DNA of 64,000 bases from Trachelipus rathkii (lineage: Eukaryota > Arthropoda > Malacostraca > Isopoda > Trachelipodidae): NCBI GenBank assembly GCA_015478945.1, contig JABUQX010022235.1, positions 1-64,000 on the forward strand. The letters run 5' to 3'. The translations under genes were made by a program, and so were the position numbers. Shown piece after piece: positions 8,567 through 20,800 of this stretch (positions are counted from its first letter, which is position 1; each line of letters starts with the position of its first letter). The notes under the pieces are model-generated. The model was given only the letters and a program-made list of their open reading frames with translations, was not told where the DNA came from and ran no database searches.

Positions 8567-10369
8567 ATGAAAGCCATCGGAATAGATTTGGGGACGACGT
8601 ACTCTTGCGTCGGCGTTTTCGCAAACGGGAAAGTCGAAATTATCGCCAACGATCAAGGTAATAGAACTACCCCTTCCTACGTGGCCTTTACCGACACCGA
8701 AAGGCTGATTGGCGACGCGGCCAAAAACCAGGCGTCGATGAATCCATCGAATACGATTTTCGACGCTAAGCGACTAATCGGACGAAAATTCGACGATCCG
8801 ACAGTAGCGTCGGATAGAAAGTATTGGCCCTTCGAGATAATGGACGAAAGAGGTATACCGAAGATCGTCGCGACATTCAAGGGCGAGAGAAAAACTTTTT
8901 CGGCCGAGGAAATTTCCTCTATGATATTGGCGAAAATGAAAAAGACTGCCGAAAATTATCTCGGGAAACCCGTCACCGCCGCCGTAATTACAGTTCCCGC
9001 TTATTTCAACGATTCGCAGCGCCAAGCCACGAAAGATGCCGGCACCATCGCCGGTTTGAACGTTTTGAGGGTGGTTAACGAACCGACGGCGGCCGCTATA
9101 GCCTACGGATTGGATAAGAAGAAAACGAAGGACGAGGAGGAAGAGGTGAACGTGCTTATTTTCGATCTCGGAGGGGGCACGTTCGACGTATCCATTTTGA
9201 ATATTTACGACGGCGTTTTCGAGGTGAAAAGTACGGCCGGAGATACACATTTGGGCGGAGAGGATTTCGACAACAGAATGGTGAATCATTTCGTCGAGGA
9301 ATTTAAGAAGAAATATAAAAAGGACATCGCCGAAAATCAAAGATCTCTTCGAAAACTCAGAACGGCCTCCGAGCGAGCTAAAAGAACGCTCTCGGCTTCG
9401 ACGCAGGCCAGTATAGAGATCGACTCGCTCATCGAAGGAATCGATTTCTACACCTCGATCACTCGCGCCAAGTTCGAAGAATTATGTTCCGATCTATTCA
9501 AATCTACGCTTACGCCCGTCGAGAGCGCTCTCAGAGACGCAAAATTCGACAAGTCGTCCATTAACGAGATCGTTCTCGTGGGCGGCTCTACTCGTATCCC
9601 GAAAATTCGAAACTTGCTGCAAGAGTGTTTCAACGGTAAAGATTTAAACTTTTCGATTAACCCGGACGAGGCCGTCGCCTACGGCGCGGCCGTTCAGGCG
9701 GCGATTTTATCCCGGGACGAGTCGCAAAGCGTTAAGGACGTGCTTTTATTAGACGTAGCGCCGCTTTCTCTGGGAATCGAAACAGCCGGGGGGGAAATGT
9801 GTAAAATCATCGAAAGGAATAAGACCATTCCGACAAAAACCACCCAACTTTTTTCGACTTACAGAGACAACCAACCGGGCGTTTTAATTCAGGTATACGA
9901 GGGGGAACGCACTCGAACTGAAGATAATAATTTACTAGGGAGGTTTGAACTCGACGGAATAGCTCCCGCCCCCCGCGGAAAGCCCGAAATAGAAGTTACC
10001 TTCGAGGTCGACGCCAACGGTATTCTCAGTGTGTCCGCCGCCGATAAGTCGACCGGCCGCGAAAACAAAATTACCATATCAAACGATAAAGGAAGATTAT
10101 CTAAAGCGGAAATAGAAAAAATGGTTCTAGAAGCGGAAAAATTCAAGAAGGATGACGAAGCCTACGTCGAAAAAAATCGAACCCGCGATTCGCTAGAGAG
10201 GTTGTGTTACGAGGCGAAATCTCTTCTCCAAAACGAAAGAAACGATGAAAAAATTAGATATATCCGACAGTCTGCGCGGAGAAATATTAAAAACGGTCGA
10301 GGAAACAAAAACGTGGTCGACAGCGTCGATAATATCGGAAGCGACAATAGAACATTATCAAACAAATAA
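8567..10369 (+). CDS. hsp70: Hsp70 chaperone, cytosolic type, frameshifted in the C-terminal lid
   Basis: ATP-dependent chaperone of the Hsp70 family, captured-host type. The N-terminal ATPase domain is complete and canonical: [10 protein letters not shown] at residues 5-14, the second signature [14 protein letters not shown] near residue 200, and the third [12 protein letters not shown] near 335. The linker [16 protein letters not shown] and the beta substrate-binding domain follow. At 10247-10252 a run of six A residues changes the frame. After it the annotated frame reads 40-odd unrelated residues to a stop at 10367-10369, while the next frame continues recognisable lid sequence to about 10370. 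The lid end and any EEVD tail are missing; sequence from about 10390 is unrelated. No introns. The break may be a homopolymer sequencing error, but loss of the remaining C-terminus is independent of it. Confidence 0.93.
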   Translation: MKAIGIDLGTTYSCVGVFANGKVEIIANDQGNRTTPSYVAFTDTERLIGDAAKNQASMNPSNTIFDAKRLIGRKFDDPTVASDRKYWPFEIMDERGIPKIVATFKGERKTFSAEEISSMILAKMKKTAENYLGKPVTAAVITVPAYFNDSQRQATKDAGTIAGLNVLRVVNEPTAAAIAYGLDKKKTKDEEEEVNVLIFDLGGGTFDVSILNIYDGVFEVKSTAGDTHLGGEDFDNRMVNHFVEEFKKKYKKDIAENQRSLRKLRTASERAKRTLSASTQASIEIDSLIEGIDFYTSITRAKFEELCSDLFKSTLTPVESALRDAKFDKSSINEIVLVGGSTRIPKIRNLLQECFNGKDLNFSINPDEAVAYGAAVQAAILSRDESQSVKDVLLLDVAPLSLGIETAGGEMCKIIERNKTIPTKTTQLFSTYRDNQPGVLIQVYEGERTRTEDNNLLGRFELDGIAPAPRGKPEIEVTFEVDANGILSVSAADKSTGRENKITISNDKGRLSKAEIEKMVLEAEKFKKDDEAYVEKNRTRDSLERLCYEAKSLLQNERNDEKIRYIRQSARRNIKNGRGNKNVVDSVDNIGSDNRTLSNK

Positions 10370-10385
10370 CGAATCCAAGATATCA
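10245..10385 (+). pseudogene. Out-of-frame continuation of the Hsp70 lid
   Basis: The +1 frame relative to the Hsp70 ORF reads a stretch (about 40 residues) matching the helical lid of Hsp70: an [10 protein letters not shown]...VEETKTW pattern corresponding to the conserved helix that ends in a tryptophan, then a helix rich in E/Y/Q. Similarity stops at about 10380, where the pyrimidine-rich region begins. The last conserved lid helix (the one with a C-N-P motif) is not found in any frame. Confidence 0.65.
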
Positions 10386-10389
10386 TCAT

Positions 10390-12726
10390 CTTTTTGTGAG
10401 AAACCGGGCGCTCTGATACTCATTGTCTCGACGATACTCTCATCACATCCGCATTCTCGCATAGCGAGGCGTAACTCGTACGCTCTATATGTATACGGAC
10501 AACTACAACCGACTTGGTAGAGATTTCGAGCAGACGTGATTACCGGATATCTCCGCATCTTAGAACATTGCAATAGATTTCGATCTCGACTCGCAATCGC
10601 ACCACCGAGCTACCTGCCCGTTTCAATACCGAGCTCTCGCACACGCGCGCCGCGCTTCAGCTGTTTGATGTAATCTCTTAACTCTACTCTGATCTCCCTC
10701 CGCTCTTCGTATACTCAATATCAAGCATTTGCGTATCGTGTCGTAGCAGTGATATAAAATAGTCTCTCGCACTAATCTAGATGAACGTCATCTCTCTCTC
10801 TCCTCAGATAGCGTAGATATACGAGACCACTCGTCTTCTCATCTATATCTCCTGCAATAGAATAGAATAGAGAAACAGCAACCGGCAGTATCTCTCTATT
10901 CTTCGCTCACCTATAGTTCCCGCTCAGCTGCTCTCAGCTTGTGTTTCTTCCACTGCAGCTCTAGCATCCTAACATCGATCGAGACGCTGACTATGATCTC
11001 ATCAACGCCTTAGAGCTATTGATTGCCCTCTTGCTTGCACTGGCCTCGCGAGTTCCATACTCGAGTACTACGACCCTTCCTGAGTACGGTCTATCCGTAA
11101 TAATCTACCTCGAATGACTAGCTTAACATAGAATATTTGACCTTCCTCCGCTCGCAGTATGTAAGACGCTCAAGATGGCTGCACTTTAATTCAGCCCATC
11201 AAGTCGATAAGTCTCCTCTATCGCATCATAGATACAGACCAGATGCCACTCTACTCTTGCTAATTCGCTTGACTGTCTACGTGCGAGTATATGTGACCGC
11301 TTGTCAGATTTAGCTAGACGACCTAATCAGTCAGTGTCAGTCCTGGTCGACTTGGCAGAACTCTCAGTAATCTTGATCCTCATTCCCACTTCAGAGTGAC
11401 TACCCACGAATCGACAGTCTCTCTCTCCGTAATTCGAGTTACCGAGTATCTCCTCCTCTCGTCTGTGTATCATGATGATTGCTCTCTCTAAGGTAGATCT
11501 CTGCACGGTCTCTCGACCTGATATCTAAGCGATCGCTTATAACGTGAGCGCTGTTCAACACGTCACGGTCCTCTTGCGGTATATAAAGAGTTTGCATTCG
11601 ATCTCGCATTATATAGTATACCCAGACCTCGCCTCTAGAATGCTCAGGTCATTCACCTACACTGTTACGTCCTACAACGTCTGTACACATTCTGTCAGAC
11701 GCACATGGATTTACTTAGACCTGAGTATCGTGATATATCAGCTCTGACTTAATTCAGAGATAACTACAGAAGTATCACTCTTCATGTTGACCAACATTAT
11801 TACGTATCTCTCGACCGTTGCTCGCAGTGCTATTTAGCTTCTTATAGGCCAGAGATGTGCACACTATCTGGCTGGGTCCGTCTCTTCATGTTATGCTGAC
11901 ATCATCTGATAATGCTAATCAACATGAGCTTTGAGTGTCATCAAGCTCTACTCTGGCGTCGTCCGAGAACTGCGCTCTGTAGATTAACCTGCCCTCTATT
12001 TCAGATGATCTCTGTGACAACAATCTACGGTTGAGCATCATGTACGTCCTTACTTTACATCATCAGCCTCTGGCGGCGCGAGGCACTCGTCGGCAGCCTA
12101 GTGTACTGTCACAATAGACAATGCGACACTTGTGTATAGTTACTCACTCGGGTGCTCCTCTCTGCCGCGTCTATCGCCATGCTATCGTGGCTAATACTCA
12201 TGTCTCACTCGCTCTATGCAATGCTCTGGATAGACGTTATGCTGTCCTCTCACGTGTAATCGTCGGGATAAATCGCGTCAGTTGTCGTGCCTAATACGCG
12301 GAAACAGCTCTGTCATATCTACCCGGCGCCCTTCGCGATACCACTACGATACGTCTCTTCTCTACTCTAACTCTAGATCTGCATGTATAGTTGTATGCAG
12401 CTCTCCGCTGCCGTGCTTCAACTCTCTCTCACTTGCTGACTCTCATCGCCTCTCACGCTCGGTGCCGGCTCTCCATACGTATGCTCTCCTCCCTCTCTCG
12501 TGATCAGATTCCGCCTATTGTCTCATCCACGACAGCGCGCTGTAGCATGCTCCGCTGTCATATCAGTCAAATCTTCTCGCACTATCTCCTCCGTGACGCG
12601 TCATTCAGAGAATCATCCGCCCGTGCGTCGGAGACGATGTGTATCTGTGTGACAACTGTCACTCTGTCATCTTTCACATCCCGGGATGGACAAGATGATT
12701 CGCTAAAGGCGATATCGACCGCTTAG
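10390..12726. other. Pyrimidine-rich stretch without credible genes
   Basis: Stops are frequent in all six frames, and the longest ORFs are chance open frames rich in Ser/Arg/Leu/Thr. The + strand is dominated by short ctctc motifs scattered in otherwise irregular sequence. No similarity to the dense viral genes on either side is visible. The join with Hsp70 lies near 10390. Confidence 0.7.
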
Positions 12727-12781
12727 AATAACCGTCAAAGAAATTTCCACGATTCAGGAACGTGACTTTCGATATCTTCCC

Positions 12782-12793
12782 TGTCACGTGACA
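12782..12793. promoter_or_regulatory. Palindromic E-box TGTCACGTGACA
   Basis: A perfect 12-bp palindrome with a CACGTG core and TCACGTGA flanks, the form bound by USF/TFE-type bHLH-zip factors. It lies 36 bases upstream of the ATG at 12829. A second CACGTG palindrome occurs at 14664-14681. Confidence 0.35.
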
Positions 12794-12828
12794 ATATGTG
12801 AGTCGTCGTTATTTTGGGAGGTGAAATC

Positions 12829-13167
12829 ATGGACATTCGGTGCAAAGACGAGGCTAGATCTCGATCGCGTTTTTTACGCAAGGGGTATGATTCGAGAGCT
12901 ATATGCGGGTTTTATATCATCGGAAATTGTACGACTTTTTGCTTCGACGTTTCGACACCTACGCGAAGAAAGCAGATAGTAGAGGTTTTAGTTATTTTAC
13001 CCACGTCCGTTGGCGAGAACGAAATCGCAACTCCGAGGATCGAGGAACTAATTGGTTCATCATCGAAAAAAAACGGAAACAAAAGTGCTACAACGAAGAG
13101 CAGACCTACGGCATCAGCCCACTACGACGATTCCCAATCTTCGTTCGAGAAAATGGATCTAACGTAA
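12829..13167 (+). CDS. Candidate small protein (112 aa) in a coding-like island
   Basis: 112 aa from ATG to TAA. The base composition and codon style (cga, tcg, acg codons, A-rich third positions) match the dense viral genes and contrast with the surrounding pyrimidine-rich DNA. It has an Arg/Lys/Asp-rich start, a central hydrophobic/cysteine part (ICGFYIIGNCTTFCFDV), and a Ser/Lys/Thr-rich tail. No family recognised. An AATAAA-like AATAAA follows at about 13184. It may be an intact small gene or the surviving part of a larger broken gene, since overlapping frames (12788-12979, 12903-13187) are also open. Confidence 0.4.
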   Translation: MDIRCKDEARSRSRFLRKGYDSRAICGFYIIGNCTTFCFDVSTPTRRKQIVEVLVILPTSVGENEIATPRIEELIGSSSKKNGNKSATTKSRPTASAHYDDSQSSFEKMDLT

Positions 13168-13197
13168 TGCGAACTCGACTAAAATAAAATTGAAGTT

Positions 13198-13314
13198 ATG
13201 GCGTTTGGCTTTCCCGACCCAGATATAATCGTTATACGCCTGAAGAAAACTCCTCAAGCGACGCCAGGTAAGACGAAGAGAGGTGATCCCAGTATCCGAG
13301 TTTCTTTTTTTTGA
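13198..13314 (+). CDS. Possible mini-ORF (38 aa)
   Basis: ATG to TGA, 38 aa, basic with Pro/Asp at the start (MAFGFPDPD) and a KKTPQATPGKTKRG patch. It follows the 112-aa candidate by 30 bases and shares its composition. It contains a GT-donor-like ggtaag. It could be a fragment of a longer gene; weak evidence. Confidence 0.2.
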   Translation: MAFGFPDPDIIVIRLKKTPQATPGKTKRGDPSIRVSFF

Positions 13315-16300
13315 ACCCGCGATTAAAGTCTTTACTTAACGCGGATAATCGAGCTTATAGTTATATAATTTGTAACCAATTACTTCACTCGACGCGATTG
13401 CGAGTTATTTTGGTTGAATGTCGTTTGTGGTGTATGAGATCACAGGATATCCATCCTAGCTCCGTGGAAGGTGGTAGATGCGCGTCCATAGCATGAACCG
13501 CCTCGATCTACTCTCGTGCGGGTGCTCAAATTCTCATTATTATCGCTTTACTACTACTACCGCACGCCAAGCTGTCCTCACGGGCCTTATTTCATCCTGA
13601 CTGATAGTATATTTAAATACGCTCTCGTCGCGAGTATCTTTGGTCTGAGCCATATCGCTCGCAGCGCCAGAGAGAGATTCACTGTCATCTTCCCCCGACG
13701 TCTAAGCTTGACATCTGCTCATGTGTTCATAATTTTTCTACGAACCACATTCTCAAGAATCTTAAGATTCGTTTTACGCCTCGATGGTATCCGCTCATAA
13801 TAGGTATACACGTATCATATCACTAGCGTCTCCGTTTGATCTACTCGCTTCACGCTAAGTCCTGACTCATCTGTCTCAGTGTGTGTAGGTTCTCTCGCAA
13901 CGCTCCAACTCTCTATCTCCTTAGCTCCCCGGCCATAATCTTTATTACGTACTCGCATCATAGTATGTTCGCACGTAAGGCAACTGAGTGTGCACAATTC
14001 CGGCAGGCTTGCTGGCGAGGCAAGCCATATGTGTAACGCCCTCTATGCTCTCGCGCATAGAAACCAGCATATCACTATCCTTTCAAAACGCCCTTATCGT
14101 CTCGGACCTTGAGAGAGAGCAGTGATATGAGATCCGAGTGACTATATAGTGCCGCTTCTTCGCCAGGGGCCTCTAGCCAGGCTTCTTCGTGGGCTGGTCA
14201 CGTATTTTAGTATCTGCTTATGTAAGGTGTATTTATATTTTTCTGAGAAACACAGAATTTAATTTTTATTTAAATGATTATGAAGAGTCAGTTCTGTATC
14301 TCTGTATTGTTGTGATATTCATTCGAGAGTCTAGTGTTAATGTCTTATATCCTCTCTCGTGTGTCTGTGATGTGAAGCGATCTTTCTCATTAAGAGCGCT
14401 GCTACTTGTCAGCGCATCACGTCTAGCTGTCAAATCTAGGATGCTCTCATCCCTCATAAAACGTGATCTGCTCTCGACCCGGCAAGCTCGTCATTATCGC
14501 GCGAATTGTTCCAGCTCTCTACTCATCATGCTCTCACGCTCGCGGCTCATACCCTGATCCACGCCGTATACCTCCCAACCTCCTACAGCTAGCGCGATCA
14601 TCATCAGTAGTCGTCCTCAGGTGATGCTTATCGAAGAATACGCTACATCCGCACATACATATAGTATGGCACGTGCCATACAATATGCTGCTGATGTCAC
14701 TGCTGACCTCATCTGACGTGAGCGAAGGTATGCTCCCTCTGAAATCTCTCCACTCGTCAATGACTCGCTAACGCTGTACGCGCGAGCGTCGTTTATGGTA
14801 TCAGAAGTGCGATATGTAGCACATCATAGTCCTATGAGCGACCATGAGTGATACTGAGCATTCTCTGTGCGCATATCTCACTTCGCAGTGATCGCAGCGA
14901 GGTTGACGCTCTCATGATGCGTCATGCACGAATGTCCTGACGCAAGCGTTCGTGCAGTACCTGTAGTGCTCCTCTCTATGAGGCCACATATCCTCCGCCA
15001 AGTGCGAGTATGCATCTCAGCTCGTTTTCATACTCACTCTCGTCTTCCCTTTGTCCTGTACTCCGCTCAACTCTCTCAGGGCTCATATATAGTCTAAACG
15101 AAAATGTCTCGTCGCAGTAGTGCACTTATCTCGAGCTCAGGTCGCTGTATGTTACGAATATATGGTATAATAATCATTTAATACTAGCGACTACTCGATC
15201 TCATTATATCTCATAGATCTCTCTCTCGTCTCTCTTATTCGTCGATTCACTTCACTCAATCTCTTATATCGTTTTTGCATTCTGTAGTCGCTCCCTCTCT
15301 CTCGATAACTCTCGATCTGACTCATATCTCTAAATAATAACGTCGTTACATATGTGATGTATTGCTTATCTAAGGAGTGGCACTCTCATGTTAAGCATAT
15401 ATTCATCCGCACTGCGGACTTACTTACACGTATCTGGGACGTCTCTCTCTTGTGCTTCTTCAGATATGAGTCTGGATCCTAAGCGATCTCCTATCGATAT
15501 TATCGCTCGGTGTAATGAATAATTCAGAAGGCAAGCTGCCTCTCGAGCAAGATGCCTCTCTGCGCGTGGTCAGAGAACTAGAGATAGATGGTGTTCTCTA
15601 CCACACCATTACTGGCTAGCTCGATACGAGCAGTCTAATATCCGCGGGCTTCCTGTGCACGTCTTCTCCTGAAGTAGTGCTGCTGTAGTGGGCGGAAGTC
15701 ATCTGTCTTTTGAGCAGTGCTATTGCGGTCCTCAGTCTGAGTCTCACTACTGAGAGGCATCCGGCTCGCATCTGTCTAAGGTTATTGTCGAGCTCTCTAC
15801 CTTGCCTGTGTCCATCTCAAAAAGGATTTAGTCGCCTTATACGTCTGTCGCGCCGCTCGTCCGAGCTCAGATTGCATCTCAAAATCTCCTCCGCGCACGC
15901 TAATAGATATCAATGAGAGACAGCGCGTCGACCATAGCAGTGCGTCACTCGTGTGCATATCGCGAGTGAATCCTCTGTTCGGGATGCGTCTCTCTTACCT
16001 CTATCTTTGATAATATCCGGTTCTCCTTTAAATTACGCGGTAGTGCATGTTTACGGACACATTCGTTATCGTATTCGCTCTCAGAGCGCTACACCACGTG
16101 TGTGCGGGAACCATTTCGTAAGAGGCACTCACGCGCACAGCTCTCTCTCCTCTCTCCCTTATCATTCTGCTTCTCTATCTCTCTCTCTGTCGTCCATGCT
16201 ATGTTTTGAGTTTTTTTGTTGTTTATTTGTTATTATAATGTTATGATTGGTTATATATTTGGTGTGTTTTAAATATATCTCACAGCTCTCGATGCCTCTC

Positions 16301-17690
16301 TTTACGATCTATAAACCATAACCCTCGTCTCACCCTATAGATCCTCTCTCTGTCCTCGCGTCAAGCTCATCTCATATCAGTGTCATGATGTGCGCCTCTC
16401 TACCTACCAGACACCTTACCCTTAGTCAGGTGGTATCTCTCGACCGCGTTATCTAGATATAATACTGTTTACATCGGGCTGCACTGCAGTTTCCGTCTTT
16501 GAGTTACCTCACCTCGCTAATATCTTATAGTCTCTCTCAGCCTGCCGCATCTTCTCTCTCTCTCATCACGCGTTCACAATCTACTAGACCTGTTGTGATT
16601 ATGAATGTGATGTACTTCTAGCAGTTCTCGCTCCTCTCCAGAGATGTCCGGGCCAGTATCAGTACATCTCCGGCGATTATCACTATCGTCCTCTCTCTCT
16701 CAACGGAGATGTGCTCTCCTGTCTCTTATATATTGAGATATACGATATCTGTCAAATATTCTACTCTACGCTCATCTCTCAACACACTCTACAACAATAA
16801 TATGTAGAATCGTGCTCTCTGGATACATTCTAATAGCTGCTTATTAACACGCTGACTTGCGAGACCTCTCATCTCGAACTCGACGTTGATCTTATATGCT
16901 CACTAACGTATGTAAGTAGCTATATGCGCGCCTTACTAAAATGCTCTCCCTCCGCGTGTCTCTGCTCTTATCGGATACAGTTATACTCCTCGTTTATATA
17001 GCTTTATACTCTGTATCGTGACAAATGACTTCTCTACTGACCACTCAGTGCTGTCTGTGACGGATCTCCGCGCTCTCATCGGCGCCAACACACTCGGATC
17101 ATAGTCTCACGACTCTCCTAGGTATATCAGTATTGCGCCAGCCTCTGTATCGATATCTATTCTTGACTCTCTCACATTATTTATCTTGATTCCAGACGCC
17201 TCTGCCAAGTCAGCCGATGCCATATTAGCTCGTTTATCGTGTACGGGTACGACTCCACTACTCTCTCAGCATGAGACTCTGCTCTCCTGTGATACTGCTC
17301 ATTAGCGCTCGCTTGCTCTTTCTACTCTCCTCCTCTATCTATCGCTACTGTTCACTCTGCGATCGTCTATATCGCTCCCAGCTTGTCTATATGGTCTTCT
17401 CTCTCGAGCGCGCCTTCACTACTCAGCTACATTGTCTTGCTGCGTCCTCAGTGCCGCATATGAGCTGAAGACGACTCAGGGCTCCCTTCATCATACGCTT
17501 ACGCATTGCTATCTCTATTTACTGCTCGTCTGAGTGCCAGGCGAACGCCTCTAATACATGTCTACATTATCCTTTCTCTGTCACTTCGAGCACCTCATCC
17601 TCGTGTCCTCAGATCGTCGTCATTCTCAAGTACTGAGTATCTATCAGCTCTCGTTCTCCATAGTCGTATCTCTCTTCTAACACATGCACT
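13315..17690. other. Pyrimidine-rich stretch without credible genes, with palindromes
   Basis: Irregular ct-rich sequence with no convincing ORF. Short AT-rich islands occur at 14210-14340 and 16200-16280. Perfect palindromes or hairpins include gaatcttaagattc at 13757-13770, ggcttgc/gcaagcc at 14006-14026 and the large one at 14658-14687. ORFs up to 122 aa have no coherent composition and are not called. Confidence 0.65.
14658..14687. repeat. 30-bp near-perfect palindrome centred on CACGTG
   Basis: The inner 18 bases (14664-14681, GTATGGCACGTGCCATAC) are a perfect palindrome. CATAT on the left and ATATG on the right extend it after a single A/A mismatch. It could form a cruciform or bind a dimeric factor. 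Confidence 0.75.
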
Positions 17691-17832
17691 CTTAGATCAT
17701 GAAATTTTCACTACACTTAGAGTTTCTATTCCGGCGTTCCTGTCTAGCATAGAAAACATTTTCTCGCAGCATCTTTTTCTTGTCTCCGCTCTTCAAGCTG
17801 TCTACTTTAAACTTACATTCACAACTGATTGA
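17691..17832 (+). pseudogene. Possible coding fragment (about 47 codons)
   Basis: Within a chance-looking ORF (17506-17832), the last 47 codons change to coding-like composition: a hydrophobic helical string beginning DHEIFTTLRVSIP and ending before a TGA. It looks like a short remnant of a gene with no recognisable family. Confidence 0.25.
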
Positions 17833-20800
17833 ATTAGCTCGACGTCCGGGACATCTCGGCCAGGGGCAGCGTTATCACCGCGGCGATCGCGATCGCTATT
17901 CTGCTCTGGTGATCTAGCTCAGTGAGCCCCGATAAGCGTATACGCTCTCTCTCAGCAGAGTTCTCCACTACTTCAGTGGCAATACACGACTAGACGTCGG
18001 TTTCAAAGTGTGTTTATTCAATAGAAAAAAAAATTAAAAAAAATTCTGCCCTAAAATTATTACCTATATATTATTTTTTTATTTATTATTATTTTTTTCT
18101 TATGTCTTTTTTTCATTATTAGGTAAGTCAGCCGTTCAAAAACACGTAATATTTTTATCACCATTTGATATCTATATTAATTTTTCTGCTACGCGATTTT
18201 TCAATTTCGTTTTCTTGACGTTAGGAAGCGATAGGGATATCGTTTATGGTTTATAAAAAGAACAAATAGTGACCACGTGCTGTAGCGTTATATACTATCT
18301 GTAAGTCAGTATGACGATATAAACCATAATCCGTCTCGTTTTCCTCTCCACACCATTAATTTCTATCGCTTACAGTCCTCAACATGTGCATGACTACCCG
18401 ACTTTACTCGTGGCCCTGGTCCCCGCCCTTTCGTCAGCATATCACTTCGTAGCCGATAATACCGTATGTCGACGGTGTTGTTTCCTCTGTCATCTACCCG
18501 CGCGCCTAGACGCCTGGACCGGCGATGCAGGGACAAATGCTTGTACAGCGACATATCTCATACTATTAGTTTTCGACCACTCCTCGGTCGCTCAGAATGC
18601 GTGTGAGTCTAATCACTACTCTTCCAGCACGCGCAAGATCGCCTAGCTACATATATTGGAGCATAATAGTGGAGCACAGTGGGTATTCTAAATGACGTCA
18701 TCGAGTCTCTCGATCAGACACGCTGAGCGTGTGCTTCTCGACTTCCGTCACGTTCGAGTTTTCGTGCTCACACTACTGGTCACCACCTTGCGCTTGCGTG
18801 CGGATAGTATTCACCTCGCCTACAATGCTCGATGCCGTCGCCTCATCGAAGACGCGTTTTGGACCACATATAGAAAGAAACTCAAGAGGTCCTGAATCGC
18901 TCTACGGTGTGGTACGATCATTAGGTCCTCACTCTATAATCTTAAGTCGCCTATTATCTCCTGTACTCGAGGGGCTGTTCCATCCGTCAACCCTGGATCG
19001 TCTGTCTATCGAGCATCAACCTGCCCCGTTCAATGTTGTGACATAGCTGCCGTTCGGATGAGTCCTAACCGACGAAAGTGCTGGTCCACCCGTGCCGGGC
19101 AATGTCTCATTAGACGAGCGACTGCTGGCCCGCCAGCTATGCGTATGTCAACGGCACTCTACACTCAGTTAGCCAGACGCGGAGCGCGTCTAATGCGATG
19201 ATCGTAGCAATCTTGATATAAGTAAATGTGACTTGTCTGTCCGGGCCCAGTCGCTAGGTTCGGCGATTGGTACCATTGGAGCGTGCTAACTAAACGTCCT
19301 CCATAGAATCTATTCTCGAGAGGTCGCGTTTGATCTTACTTTCCTTATCCTCTCTTACCCGTGCCGCGCTGTCAGCCGCGACGCGTGTTACGACCCGTTA
19401 ATAACTTCTTCTGCGGCGAAACTGCCCTTGTCTCAGCCGACTAATATACATACTTCGTTTCTACCCTAGCCACTCGCCTATCGATACTATTACTCACTCC
19501 TTCTCCGTAGAGTGACGAGACACTCCCATAGCGTCGGTTCTGTCCTATATCCCCTCATACTCTGCACTTCTTGTCCTCTATGCTCACGCCAACGACCCCA
19601 TCCTATCTCGACGCTCGCTCTAAATCTCTCGAACCTATCACACTAGCCTATTCTACAATCGCTAATAGATCCCGCCTTCCGCAGTGCTATCCTCTTTGAT
19701 TCTGCGATCGCTCCGGCCAGATGGCTCCCTGCCCTTAGCTTACGAACAGCTCGCATGAGCCATATAGCACGTAGTACTGGATACAAATTCAGCATCTGCG
19801 ACCGCCTACCTCGCTGATCCCGCTATGTTATTGTCATGCTTCCCCGCTTCCTGTCGGCTCGCCACCTGGCACTCCGATTCTAGGTAATCCAATGAGAGAC
19901 TTCGCTGTACTCCATCAGTGTGCTCACCAACGCATATCACCTGCGTTTGATCGGATGTTTCTTCGCGCAGGGCTTCCGCCTGTGCACTAGTTACATGACT
20001 TAAGCTTCCCTCTTTTTGTCTCTGACTGCCTTGTCTTGAGCTACGATACAGCTCCAAATCTGTGATCGGAGCTAGTTACGGTTGACAGTCGACCCCTTAC
20101 GGAGGACAGCTCGCTGCGACCGCAGAGCTCTACACTATCTCACCCACATGTCCTAGGGCGACGCAGGAACATGCCTTGCTGCAAATCGAGCTCGGCTGAT
20201 CCCTGTACTCTTTGTTCCACATACCCAAATTTATGTTGGGCACTACCTCTTATGATCCGCAGTCGATCGTTACGTATTATCAATGCATTTACTAAACCCA
20301 CTAATATCTTAGTACACGCCCTGCGCCAACTCAGATTGGCACCACTCTTTACGCTTTCAACCCTACACCTGATACTGCTGTAGTCCCTGCTTCGTGGGCA
20401 GGCTCCCTTGGCCGTCACTGTCTCTTATCGTACGTAGCCTGGAGAACGGCCGCTTTTGCCTCTTTTTCTGCTGCGCTCGCACCCCTACCAAGTGGGCACC
20501 CCATACGATCCTCCCTTCTTCATTCCTTCGACTTCGTCATCCTTACCCCTATCCCGGACTACGCCCGCCCATCCAAGTCGATGAGCGGTACTGCCACTCT
20601 CGTCTCGCCTCGTACCCCCCATGTACCCGCGCGTATACTTCCCCTCCTTCCCTGTATCCTTACGTGTTCTCCCCGGCATTCCCGTAGTCTCCCGGTATCC
20701 CCATCCCAGCCTTGGGTCCTCACGGACCCTCCCGGACTAGAGAGACTCCGATCGCGGTTCTCATTTTCGCATGCTCACCCTCCACCTCTGCTGGCTCGGC

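Noticed and set aside
8774..9340. 188-aa leftward ORF antisense to Hsp70
   Set aside because: Hsp70 genes often show a long open antisense frame because of their codon bias. The sense strand has full domain evidence.
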